Assembly: GCF_050699935.1 (NCBI RefSeq)
Contig: NZ_JBOHGB010000001.1
Location: 124,001-188,000, forward strand
Reading direction: 5' to 3'
Length of the DNA: 64,000 nt
DNA from: Actinophytocola sp050699935
GTDB lineage: Bacteria; Actinomycetota; Actinomycetes; Mycobacteriales; Pseudonocardiaceae
Shown here: positions 24,985-32,602 of the stretch, piece after piece
Position numbering within the stretch: position 1 is the stretch's first letter
Layout: every line of letters begins with the position of its first letter
Notes under the pieces: generated by a model
The model's input: only the letters and a program-made list of their open reading frames with translations
Database searches by the model: none
What the model was told of the DNA's origin: nothing
Made by a program: the position numbers and the translations under genes

Positions 24985-26341
24985 CGGGCACGACGGGCAG
25001 GTTGTTCAGCGCGGCGGCCATCCCGTCGTGGTCGTGCGCCTCGTCCCGCAACTCGCCCGCCAGGTACGCCTGGTAGGCGGCGAGGTCGAAGAAGCCGTGC
25101 CCGGACAGTCCGAAGAGGATGGTCTCCGACCGGCCCTCCTCCTTGCAGCGCAACGCTTCCGTGACGGCTGCGGAGATCGCGTGGGTGGACTCCGGGGCGG
25201 GCACGAGGCCCTCCGCCTTGGCGAAGGTCAGGCCCGCCGCGAAGCACTCGTTCTGGGCCACCGCGACCGGCTCGATCAGTCCCTGCTCGACCGCGCCGCT
25301 GACCAGCGGCGCCATGCCGTGGTAGCGCAACCCGCCCGCGTGGAACGAGGGCGGCACGAACTCGTGGCCGAGGGTGTGCATGCGCAGCAGCGGGGTCAGG
25401 CCGGCGGTGTCGCCGAAGTCGTAGGCGAACTTGCCCTCGGTCAGCGTCGGGCACGCGGCGGGCTCCGCGGCCACCACCCGGACATCGGCCCGTCCGGCCA
25501 GCTTCTCCCCGAGGAACGGGAAGCTGAGCCCACCGAGGTTGCTGCCGCCGCCCGCGCAGCCGATCACCACGTCCGCCTGGTCGCCGGCGAGCTCCAGCTG
25601 CTTGAGCGCTTCCTTGCCGATCACCGTCTGGTGCAGCAGCACGTGGTTGAGCACGCTGCCACCCGCGTAGTTGGTCAGCGGGTCGTTCCCCGCGATCTCC
25701 ACCGCCTCCGACGTGGCGATGCCGAGGCTGCCGGTGCAGTCCGGGTCGTCGGCCAGGATCGCCCGGCCCGCCTCGGTCTCCGGGCTGGGGCTCGGCACAC
25801 AGCGGGCACCGTAGGTCTCCATCAGCAGCCGGCGGTACGGCTTCTGGTGGTAGCTGACCTTGACCATGTAGACGCTGACGTCCAGCCCGAGGAGCGCGCC
25901 GGCGAAGGACAGCGCGGAGCCCCACTGCCCGGCGCCGGTCTCGGTGGCGAGCCGGGTGACGCCGGCTTCCTTGTTGTAGAACGCCTGCGGGATCGCGGTG
26001 TTCGGCTTGTGGCTGCCCGCCGGGCTGACGCCCTCGTACTTGTAGTAGATCTTCGCCGGGGTGTCCAGCGCCTGCTCCAGCCTGCGGGCCCGGTACAGCG
26101 GGGCGGGCCGCCACTGCGCGTACACCTGACGCACCGGCTCGGGGATCTCGATGTCGCGTTCCTGGCTGAGCTCCTGCCTGGCCAACGTCTCCGGCATGAT
26201 CCCGACCAGGTCGTCGACGGTGATCGGCGCCCCGGTCCCCGGGTGCCGGAGTGGCTCGAGGCCGGGCAGGTCGGCGGCGATGTTGTACCAGGTGGTCGGA
26301 ATGTCCTGCTCGGTGAGCTGGTACTTGATCTGGCCGGTCAT
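24977..26341 (-). CDS. trpB2: tryptophan synthase beta chain, TrpB2 type
   Basis: 454 residues from ATG 26341 (overlapping the previous stop as ATGA). This is the longer TrpB2 form: PTTWYNIAADLPG start, RPAPLYRARRLEQAL and the PLP lysine K112 in AGSHKPNT. CAGGGSNLGG binds the cofactor phosphate. TrpB enzymes replace the serine hydroxyl with an indole-like nucleophile. TrpB2 proteins often do not form the tight TrpA complex of TrpB1. Here it probably attaches the operon's heteroaromatic ring to serine to give a beta-heteroaryl alanine. Confidence 0.93.
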   Translation of the reverse strand: MTGQIKYQLTEQDIPTTWYNIAADLPGLEPLRHPGTGAPITVDDLVGIMPETLARQELSQERDIEIPEPVRQVYAQWRPAPLYRARRLEQALDTPAKIYYKYEGVSPAGSHKPNTAIPQAFYNKEAGVTRLATETGAGQWGSALSFAGALLGLDVSVYMVKVSYHQKPYRRLLMETYGARCVPSPSPETEAGRAILADDPDCTGSLGIATSEAVEIAGNDPLTNYAGGSVLNHVLLHQTVIGKEALKQLELAGDQADVVIGCAGGGSNLGGLSFPFLGEKLAGRADVRVVAAEPAACPTLTEGKFAYDFGDTAGLTPLLRMHTLGHEFVPPSFHAGGLRYHGMAPLVSGAVEQGLIEPVAVAQNECFAAGLTFAKAEGLVPAPESTHAISAAVTEALRCKEEGRSETILFGLSGHGFFDLAAYQAYLAGELRDEAHDHDGMAAALNNLPVVPDA

Positions 26342-27033
26342 GCTGCGTCTCCTTGGCGGGGCTGGTTTCGGTCGGCATCGGCGACGAGCGATCCGGCGAC
26401 GAACCTCGTCGGGCTCGCGAACATCGCGGGGTGGGCGGACCGGAGGCCGGTCAGCACCAGGTCGTAGGGGAAGTCGTCGAACTCGCCGTGTTCCCGGAGG
26501 AACTCCATGTGCTTGCGACCCTTGAGGTCGAACGGGTGGTGGAGGCTGTCCCGCAGGCCGTCGAAGTCCAGTGGCGCGATGCCGTACAGCCGGCACAGCG
26601 TCTTGTTGAACACCGGCGTCGCGCGGACCCAGCGCTGTCCGTTGTGGACCACCGTGAGGCCGTGGAAGGTGAACACCTCGCCGCCGACCAGCTCGCGCAG
26701 CCGCGGCGAGGCGAGGTGGTTGCGCACGTCGGTGAGCAGCAGCCTGCTCGGCACGCCGGCCGCACGCAGGGCCGCCGCGTAGAGCACCGACTTGTGCAGG
26801 CACATGCCCGAGCGCCGGGCGATCACCTGGCTGGCCCGCAGTCCCTCCCGGGACAGGTCGGCGCCGAACACCTCGTAGTTGACGCGGTCGCGGACCGCCT
26901 CGTACAGCGCCAACGCGCGCGAGATCGGGTCGCTCGCGTCCGCCGGGAGCCACCGGTGGACGAACCGCTGGACCTCGGCCGAGTCATGGTCGAGGAACTC
27001 GGTCGCGCGCAGCTGGGCCACGGTGATCGTCAT
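26338..27033 (-). CDS. transglutaminase-like protein
   Basis: 231 residues. Papain-like transglutaminase core with the nucleophile C78 (RRSGMCLHKSVLYAAALRAA) and H124 (FTFHGLTVVH). The usual third residue, Asp in the strand after the His, is not there (WVRATPVFN), as in a subfamily of bacterial homologues. A cluster-encoded transglutaminase-fold enzyme (AdmF) forms an amide bond between carrier-bound acyl groups, so acyl transfer or amide formation from the operon's carrier protein is a plausible role. Start overlaps the upstream stop as ATGA. Confidence 0.82.
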   Translation of the reverse strand: MTITVAQLRATEFLDHDSAEVQRFVHRWLPADASDPISRALALYEAVRDRVNYEVFGADLSREGLRASQVIARRSGMCLHKSVLYAAALRAAGVPSRLLLTDVRNHLASPRLRELVGGEVFTFHGLTVVHNGQRWVRATPVFNKTLCRLYGIAPLDFDGLRDSLHHPFDLKGRKHMEFLREHGEFDDFPYDLVLTGLRSAHPAMFASPTRFVAGSLVADADRNQPRQGDAA

Positions 27034-28187
27034 GCCGCCCTGCTCCCACCGAGGCCGAGGGCGCTGGCGATCCGGTTGCGCTGGATCTCCGACGTGCCCG
27101 AGTAGATGGTGCCGGCAACCGCGTTGCGCAGGTCCTTCTCCACGCCGTACTCGGCCATGTAGCCGTTGCCACCGAGGATCTGCACCGCCGCCATCGCCGA
27201 GGCCACGTTCTGCTCGCTGGCGACCAGCTTGGTGATCGCGAGGTCGGTGGTGACGTTCTCGCCGGCCGCGAACTTCGCCGCCGTGTCGTAGAGCCACTTG
27301 CGGGTGGTCTCCACGCCGATCTTCATGTCCGCGATCCGGTGCGAGACCGCCTGGAACGACCCGATCGGCGAACCGAACGCCGACCGCTCCTTCGCGTAGG
27401 CGATGACCCGTTCGAGGCGGTGTTCCATCTCACCCAGGTTGATCACGAACGAGCAGAGGATCTCCCACTTCATCACGTGGTCCAGCACCAGGAAGCCGCC
27501 GCCGGGCCGGCCGATGACGTTCTCGGCCGGTACCCGGCACCCGTCGAAGAACAGTTCGGTGAGCGGCGAGGTGCGCAGCCCCATCTTCGCGATCGGGTTC
27601 CCGGTCGTGAAGCCCGGCGTGCCGCGTTCCACCACGAACGGTGTGATGCCCAGTGGCCCGCCGTCCGGGTGGGTGCGTGCGTAAACCACGAAGACGTCGG
27701 CGATCGAGCCGTTGCTGACGAACGTCTTGCTGCCGTCGAGCACGTACCGATCGCCGTCCTTGCGTGCGGTTGTGCGCATGGCGAGCGCGTCGGAACCGGA
27801 TTCCGGCTCGGTGATCGCGTGGGCGCCGACCGTGTCACCGTCGCAGATGGCCGGCAGGAACCGCGCCTTGAGCGAGTCGCGGCCGAATCGCTGGATGGGG
27901 ATTCCCGCGCTCACCAGGTGCGTGGACACGGAGAAGTTGAGCCCGCCGTCGCGACATTCGTGACCGAGTCCTTCCAGCAGGTACATCGTGGTGAGCAGGT
28001 CCTGGCCGAGCCCGCCCCACCGCTCGTCGAACGGAATCCGGAGCAGGTCCGTTCGCTGGATCAACTTCCACTTGTCCTGCGGAAACCGGCCGGCGGCGTC
28101 GGCGGCCACGTGGTCGGCATTCAGGTCGGCTGACCACGCGGCCAGCGCACCGCGTAGTCGCTGTTGTTCGGAGCTCCAGATCTGCAT
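27030..28187 (-). CDS. acyl-CoA-dehydrogenase-type oxidase (PltE-like)
   Basis: 385 residues, normal length. HAITEPESGSDA, KTFVSNGSIADVFVVYA, the FGSPIGSFQAVSHRIADM helix and the C-terminal GTIYSGTSEIQRNRIA identify the family. Together with the free amino-acid ligase and small carrier protein of this operon it makes the classic trio that oxidises an aminoacyl-carrier thioester (as PltE does with prolyl-PltL). Oxidation of the carrier-bound amino acid to an unsaturated or aromatic ring is therefore likely. It begins 113 bases after the cupin stop, the largest gap in the operon; that gap is part of a duplicated segment. Confidence 0.88.
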   Translation of the reverse strand: MQIWSSEQQRLRGALAAWSADLNADHVAADAAGRFPQDKWKLIQRTDLLRIPFDERWGGLGQDLLTTMYLLEGLGHECRDGGLNFSVSTHLVSAGIPIQRFGRDSLKARFLPAICDGDTVGAHAITEPESGSDALAMRTTARKDGDRYVLDGSKTFVSNGSIADVFVVYARTHPDGGPLGITPFVVERGTPGFTTGNPIAKMGLRTSPLTELFFDGCRVPAENVIGRPGGGFLVLDHVMKWEILCSFVINLGEMEHRLERVIAYAKERSAFGSPIGSFQAVSHRIADMKIGVETTRKWLYDTAAKFAAGENVTTDLAITKLVASEQNVASAMAAVQILGGNGYMAEYGVEKDLRNAVAGTIYSGTSEIQRNRIASALGLGGSRAA

Positions 28188-28189
28188 GA

Positions 28190-28330
28190 CTCTCCCCGCT
28201 CGGCCGCGGTTTCATGCTGGCAGTTTTCCTTCCGCGGGGCTTCCGCGATCGTGCTGTCTTTTTCGGTGCTGTGTTCTCGGTGCGGTCTTTCGGTGTCCGG
28301 TCAGTAGCTCGAGAACTCGGCGGCGTCGAG
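28190..28330 (-). repeat. duplicated segment, copy A (ectC 3' end to oxidase start)
   Basis: Read on the minus strand, this segment covers the last codons of the cupin gene (LDAAEFSSY stop), the 113-base spacer and the start of the oxidase gene. It aligns with 34081-34223 on the plus strand. Shared blocks include GAGTTCTCGAGCTACTGA, GACAGCACGATC and TGGAGCTCCG; copy B lacks about 31 bases of the spacer. Confidence 0.75.
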
Positions 28331-28675
28331 GGAATGTGTCTCGTCGCCACGTAACGCCGGGCTGAACACGCACACCAAGCGGAGGTCCTCCTGCGGGGAG
28401 GCGATCAGGAAGTGCGGGTCGTGCTCGTCGAGCGCGTAGAGCGTCCCCGGGGTGAGTGGATACGTGTTGCCGGCGAAGTCGACGACCTCACCGCTGCCCT
28501 CGATGCAGTAGCAGGATTCCAGGTGGTTGCGGTACTCCAGCCGGGACTTGGTTCCGGCCCGGACGATGGTGTCGGTGACCGTGTAGTTCATGCCGTCGGA
28601 CTGGAGCAGGAACCGGCGGCTCACGCCGTTGCCCCAGTCGACGGAGGGAACTTCGGAAATGTGGCGGACAAGCAT
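28301..28675 (-). CDS. ectoine-synthase-like cupin
   Basis: 124 residues, close to EctC throughout (DGMNYTVTDTIVRAGT, YCIEGSGEV, YPLTPGTLYALDEHDPHFL). The iron-ligand set of EctC is matched by spacing: E53, Y80 and H88 (27 and 8 residues apart). EctC closes a ring by dehydrating an N-acyl diamino acid. No ectA or ectB is present, so this is not an ectoine operon. A dehydrative ring closure on an amino-acid-derived intermediate is the natural guess. AGGAGT precedes the ATG. The last residues EFSSY recur in the 24-residue ORF at 34038-34112. Confidence 0.88.
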   Translation of the reverse strand: MLVRHISEVPSVDWGNGVSRRFLLQSDGMNYTVTDTIVRAGTKSRLEYRNHLESCYCIEGSGEVVDFAGNTYPLTPGTLYALDEHDPHFLIASPQEDLRLVCVFSPALRGDETHSLDAAEFSSY

Positions 28676-28684
28676 GGTTACTCC

Positions 28685-29470
28685 TCAGGGGCGGGTCAGT
28701 TCGTCGGCGAAGGTGGTCAACGCGGTCACGGGGTCGAGCCGTTCGTCCAGCGCGTGCTCGACCCGGGTGACCGCGGCGCTGCCGATCACGGCGGCGTCCG
28801 CGCCGAGCTCGCCGATCGCGGCGACGTCGTGCCGGTCGCGCACGCCGAACCCGACCGCGATCGGCGCGGGCGACGTCTCGCGCAGCGCGGCGACCGTGCC
28901 GCGCAACTCGGTGAAGTCCTGTTCGGACCGGGTGCCGCTGCGGCCGTACCGGGCGACCAGGTACACGTAGGCTCCTGCCCGGTCGGCCGCCTCGGCGACC
29001 ACCTCGCTCGCCGAGTTGGGATAGCAGGTGGTGACCACGGGCACGGCACGCTCGGCGGCGTCGTCGTAGTATTCGTCCCGCAGCCGCGGCGGAAGGCCGT
29101 GCAGCAGCACGCCGTCCACCGGCTCGGCCGCGACGCGGTCCAGGAACCAGCTCATCGGCCGCGGTTTCACGGTGTGGCTCCAGTCCGCGAGCAGGACGAT
29201 CTTCAGGTGCCGCAGCTCACTCGCGACCGACCCGACGAACCGCAAGGTGCTGTCGAGGTCGGCGCCGTTCGCGAGCGCGCGGGTGGCGGAGCGGCGGACC
29301 ACCGGACCGTCGGTGAACGAGTTGGGGAACGGCACCGCCAGTTCCAGGCAGTCCACCCGCTGCTCGTCCAGCGCCAGCACCACGTCCCGCAGCACGGGCA
29401 GCGGTGGGTCGCCGGCGTTGAGGAACATCGCGAGTCCGGGACGGCGGCCGGTGAAGAAGGCGTCAGCCAC
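28685..29470 (-). CDS. trpA: tryptophan synthase alpha chain-like protein
   Basis: 261 residues from the GTG at 29470, which overlaps the TrpD stop (GTGGCTGA) and has GGAGG upstream. The catalytic acids are retained: E43 (LELAVPF) and D54 (FTDGP). The barrel end VYLVARYGRSGTR and AVGFGVRDRHDV fit TrpA. Normal TrpA has a PFSDPLADGP loop; here it is PFPNSFTDGP, an unusual variant. It would cleave glyceraldehyde 3-phosphate from an indole-glycerol-phosphate-like compound. Start and overlap suggest tight stoichiometry with the neighbours. Confidence 0.88.
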   Translation of the reverse strand: MADAFFTGRRPGLAMFLNAGDPPLPVLRDVVLALDEQRVDCLELAVPFPNSFTDGPVVRRSATRALANGADLDSTLRFVGSVASELRHLKIVLLADWSHTVKPRPMSWFLDRVAAEPVDGVLLHGLPPRLRDEYYDDAAERAVPVVTTCYPNSASEVVAEAADRAGAYVYLVARYGRSGTRSEQDFTELRGTVAALRETSPAPIAVGFGVRDRHDVAAIGELGADAAVIGSAAVTRVEHALDERLDPVTALTTFADELTRP

Positions 29471-30491
29471 GACGGCCTCCCGTGGTCTCCGGCGTGCACG
29501 CGCCCAGCCGTTGAGCCAGGTCCAGCGCGGCGCCGGCGTCGATCGTGGTTCGTGCCGCGCGCACGCCGTCGTCGAACGTGGGCGCGACGCCCGCGAGCAC
29601 CGCGAGTGCTGCCGCGTTGAGGCACACCGTGGCGATCGCCGCCGCGGGGGCGTGCCCCGCGAGCAGTGCCAGGAACCCGGCGGTGTGGTCGTCGTCGGCG
29701 GGCCGGTCCAGGTCGGCGAGCTTGCCGCCGTCGATGCCGAGCGCGGCCGGGTCGACGGTGAACGCACCGGTGCCGTTGTCGTGTACCTGGTTCGGGGTGA
29801 TGCTGAGCAGCTCGTCGGCACCGAGGTCGTTGTGGCACAGCCACATCCGGGTGTCCGGTCGCCGCGCGGCCAACCGGTGGAACGCGGGCAGCATCGCCGG
29901 GTCGGCGATCCCGGTGAGCTGGGCGCCGGTCGACACGTTGGCGAGGAACGGGCCCAGGGCGTTGACGAACCCGCCGATCGCACGCAGGCCGAGCGGCAGC
30001 ACCGTCCTGGCCAGCCGGGCCAGCTCGGCCGGGTAGACGAACTGGCCGGCGAAGGTGATGCCGAACCGGTCGAGCAGCTCGTCGGCCTCCTCGGCCGAGC
30101 GGGCGAGCGGAATGCCCAGCCGCTCCAGCATGTCGATCGAGCCGACCGAGCCGGAACCGGCGCGCGAACCCGTCTTCAGCACGCGCACCCCCATCGCGGC
30201 GGCCACCACCGCCGCCGCGGTGGAGACGTTCACCGTGGCCGGGCCACCGCCGGTGCCGACGATGTTCACCGCCGAGGCCAGCCGTGCGGGCCGCTTGGTG
30301 CGACGTTGGGTGAGCGACGTGACGAACCCGTCGGCCGTCTGCGGCCCCGGCAGCCGCGCGGACAGCGCGGCGAACAGCGCGGCGGCCTCGGCGCTGTCCA
30401 CCTTCCGGTCCGCGAGCGCGTCCCAGAACCGGTGCCAGGACGCGGTGTCCACGGGCTCGCCGCGGACAGCCGCGGTCACGATGGCACGCAT
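29463..30491 (-). CDS. TrpD-like phosphoribosyltransferase (altered anthranilate site)
   Basis: 342 residues with the AnPRT fold (NIVGTGGGPATVNVSTAAAVV, ALGPFLANV). Conserved substrate residues are changed. GTGGD reads GTGGG (Asp lost at 83), KHGNR reads KTGSR at 106-110 (His107Thr, Asn109Ser), and HPAM..APVR reads YPAELARLAR at 153-162. The His/Asn and the lost Arg contact anthranilate in characterised enzymes. The phosphoribosyl transfer fold is intact but anthranilate is a doubtful acceptor. One base separates it from the carrier-protein gene. Confidence 0.85.
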   Translation of the reverse strand: MRAIVTAAVRGEPVDTASWHRFWDALADRKVDSAEAAALFAALSARLPGPQTADGFVTSLTQRRTKRPARLASAVNIVGTGGGPATVNVSTAAAVVAAAMGVRVLKTGSRAGSGSVGSIDMLERLGIPLARSAEEADELLDRFGITFAGQFVYPAELARLARTVLPLGLRAIGGFVNALGPFLANVSTGAQLTGIADPAMLPAFHRLAARRPDTRMWLCHNDLGADELLSITPNQVHDNGTGAFTVDPAALGIDGGKLADLDRPADDDHTAGFLALLAGHAPAAAIATVCLNAAALAVLAGVAPTFDDGVRAARTTIDAGAALDLAQRLGACTPETTGGRRG

Positions 30492-30492
30492 G

Positions 30493-30750
30493 TCAGCCGA
30501 CCTCCGCGCTCCTGGCCCGTGCCACGAAGGCGTCGATCGCGGCGACCGTGCGGAAGCTGTCCGGTTCGAGCTCCAGGTCGTCGACCGAGAGCTCGAACCG
30601 GTCCTCCAGCCAGGCGATGACCTTCAGTAAGCCGAGGCTGTCGACCACTCCGGTAGCCAGCAGGTCGTAGTCCGCGGGCAGCTCGGCCGGGTCGCTGCCG
30701 GGCAGGAACTCCTCGACGACGAAGTCGGTGATCGTGGCGATGTTGTTCAT
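30493..30750 (-). CDS. peptidyl/acyl carrier protein
   Basis: 85 residues. The phosphopantetheine serine is S38 in GVVDSLGLLKVIAWLEDRF, typical of small carriers paired with free amino-acid ligases (PltL type). Its ATG overlaps the ligase stop (ATGA). The gene contains a TTA codon (complement of 30628-30630) right after the attachment site, so production of the carrier, and perhaps of the whole operon, may depend on the bldA tRNA. Confidence 0.9.
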   Translation of the reverse strand: MNNIATITDFVVEEFLPGSDPAELPADYDLLATGVVDSLGLLKVIAWLEDRFELSVDDLELEPDSFRTVAAIDAFVARARSAEVG

Positions 30751-32204
30751 GACATTTCCTTCTGGGTGAGGTGCCGCAGCAGCAGCTGCCGGTCGGGCTT
30801 TCCGGTCGACGTCCTGGGCAGGGCGTCGTCGATGAGTTGGAGCGTGGATGGGATGGCGGTGCGGGGGAGCCGGTCGGCCAGGTACTGGCGCAGTTCCAGG
30901 CCGGTGAGCCCGGACCCGCCGCGGCGGCGGGAGACCGCGTGTAGCCGGTTGCCGGCGATCGGGTCCGGGATGGCGATCGTGACGGTTTCGGTTATGTCCT
31001 GGTGCTCGGCGAGCACGCGTTCGATCTCGCCGAGGTTGGTGCGCACGCCGCGCACCTTCACCTGGAAGTCGGTGCGCCCGATGAGGGTGATCCGGCCGTC
31101 CGGGCCAACCTCCACCAGGTCACCGGTGCGGTAGTAGGAACCGTAGGCGGCACCGGTCGGGTGTGGCACGAACCGGTCTAGGGTCAGCGTCTCGTCCAGG
31201 TATCCGGTCGTCTGGAACGGGGTGCGGACGTACAGCTCGCCCGTGCCCTCGCGGTCGACCACGGCCCCGGTGTCGTCGACGACGAGCACCGACACGCCGG
31301 AAACCGGCTCGCCCAAGGGAATCGGTCCGGACGGCAGCGCGTCCCGCTCGAACCGGTACAGCATGCTGTCGTTGGTCTCGGTGCAGCCGTACAGGTTGTA
31401 CAGCTCCGCGCTGGGGAACAGCGTGGGCAGCGCGGCGAGTGCCGCGGCGGGCATGGTGTCACCGGTGGTGATCACGTCGCGCAGGTGCGGGAACTCGTCG
31501 GTGCCGCCGGCCAGAAGCTGGAAAGCCATCGGGACGGCCTGCATCACGGTGACCCGGTGCCGGTGCAGCAGCCCGGCGAGATAGCGGGCATTGGTCGCGC
31601 GCTCGGGGTCGACCAGCACGACCCGGCCGCCGTGCTTGAGCGTCGCCCAGATGTCCAGCAGGCACAGGTCGAAGTTGAGCGGGCTGTAGTTCAGCACCGT
31701 GCTGTCCGGGCCGAGGGAGAACCGCGTGCCCGCCCAGTCGGTGAACCGGTCCACGGCGCCCTCGGTCAGCGGCACCACCTTCGGCAGGCCGGTCGAGCCA
31801 GAGGTGGTCAGGTGGAAGGTGCGCGCGTCCTGCCTCGGCCACAGATCGGCCGGCTGCCAGGAGCTCTGCGCGGCGACGGGAAAGTCGTCCGGTGACACCA
31901 CCGCGGCGCAGCCGGCCGCGCGGAACAGCTTGGTGCGGGTGCGCTCGGCGAGGGTGAGCGAGGGCAGCAGGAACGGCCGCCTGGCCAGCAGGCTGCCGAG
32001 GACGAGCGCGATCCCGTCCGGCGTCTTCGGTGCCAGCAGGCCAATGAGGGAGTCGGGCTTCCCGGCGAGGTTCTCGGCGAACTGGGTGGCCCGCCGGTAC
32101 AGCTGCCCGTAGGTGACGGTCTCGTCGCCGTACTCCAACGCTGGTGCGTCCGGCCGCGTTTCGGCATTCCGGTGAATCGCGGCGATCAAGGATTCGGTGG
32201 TCAT
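30747..32204 (-). CDS. free-standing amino-acid adenylation enzyme (PltF-like)
   Basis: 485 residues from ATG 32204 (GGGAG upstream). Core motifs: FHLTTSGSTGLPKVVPLTE, NLYGCTETND, YYRTGDLVEV and TSTGKPDRQ. Its FDLCLLD segment and free-standing form put it near PltF/prolyl ligases. The pocket code read by alignment is D-L-L-Q-I-T-L-D-S-K. The first Asp fits an alpha-amino acid and DLL matches proline ligases (D-L-L-Y-L-A-L-V-C-K, recalled for PltF), but Gln, Thr, Asp and Ser make the pocket polar. A basic or polar amino acid is more likely than proline. It heads the 13-gene operon and should load the carrier encoded next. Confidence 0.88.
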   Translation of the reverse strand: MTTESLIAAIHRNAETRPDAPALEYGDETVTYGQLYRRATQFAENLAGKPDSLIGLLAPKTPDGIALVLGSLLARRPFLLPSLTLAERTRTKLFRAAGCAAVVSPDDFPVAAQSSWQPADLWPRQDARTFHLTTSGSTGLPKVVPLTEGAVDRFTDWAGTRFSLGPDSTVLNYSPLNFDLCLLDIWATLKHGGRVVLVDPERATNARYLAGLLHRHRVTVMQAVPMAFQLLAGGTDEFPHLRDVITTGDTMPAAALAALPTLFPSAELYNLYGCTETNDSMLYRFERDALPSGPIPLGEPVSGVSVLVVDDTGAVVDREGTGELYVRTPFQTTGYLDETLTLDRFVPHPTGAAYGSYYRTGDLVEVGPDGRITLIGRTDFQVKVRGVRTNLGEIERVLAEHQDITETVTIAIPDPIAGNRLHAVSRRRGGSGLTGLELRQYLADRLPRTAIPSTLQLIDDALPRTSTGKPDRQLLLRHLTQKEMS

Positions 32205-32602
32205 CGGTGTCTCCCAGGTGTTCCATTTCGCTGTTATGTAACACCGTAAGTTCACCGATCGCCAATTGGCAAGATCCTGAGGGGTGGAGCGTCAGGACCC
32301 GCACGATGAGAGAAGTCGCACCCGTGTGGACCAAGGTCGCGGGCGCGGAGTACCAGCGGCGCAAGGAAGCGCCTCGGTAAGCGGGAGACGGCCGCGTGGC
32401 GGGATCGGCGAGGCGCCGAGCAGCAGGATCAGCGTGCCGAGCACGACCGGCGGGACAGCCACGCCGGACCCGGCGACTACAACGGGCTTTCTCTGCGAAA
32501 GACCGCAACACCGAGGGGGTCGCACAGGCGGCGTGATCCGTAGCATGACCACGCAAAGCGCGGAAAGAACACGCTGTCAGCGTGTCCGTATCGGAGGAAC
32601 CT
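32205..32602. promoter_or_regulatory. divergent promoter region of the 13-gene operon and the solute-binding gene
   Basis: 398 bases between divergent starts. No coding frame is convincing. The part next to the ligase gene (32220-32280) is relatively AT-rich, as expected for a promoter. A GAAAGACCGC stretch near 32499-32518 resembles part of the duplicated spacer at 28190-28330, but too briefly to be sure. A short inverted repeat (ACACGCTGTCAGCGTGT, about 32570-32586) straddles the region just upstream of the solute-binding gene. Confidence 0.45.

Noticed and set aside
28301..28675. Ectoine biosynthesis locus
   Set aside because: Only an ectC homologue is present; ectA and ectB are absent and the neighbours are not osmolyte genes.
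20951..32204. A housekeeping trp operon
   Set aside because: No trpE, TrpD and TrpC have altered active-site residues, and the operon includes a carrier module, UbiD/UbiX and an EctC-like gene.
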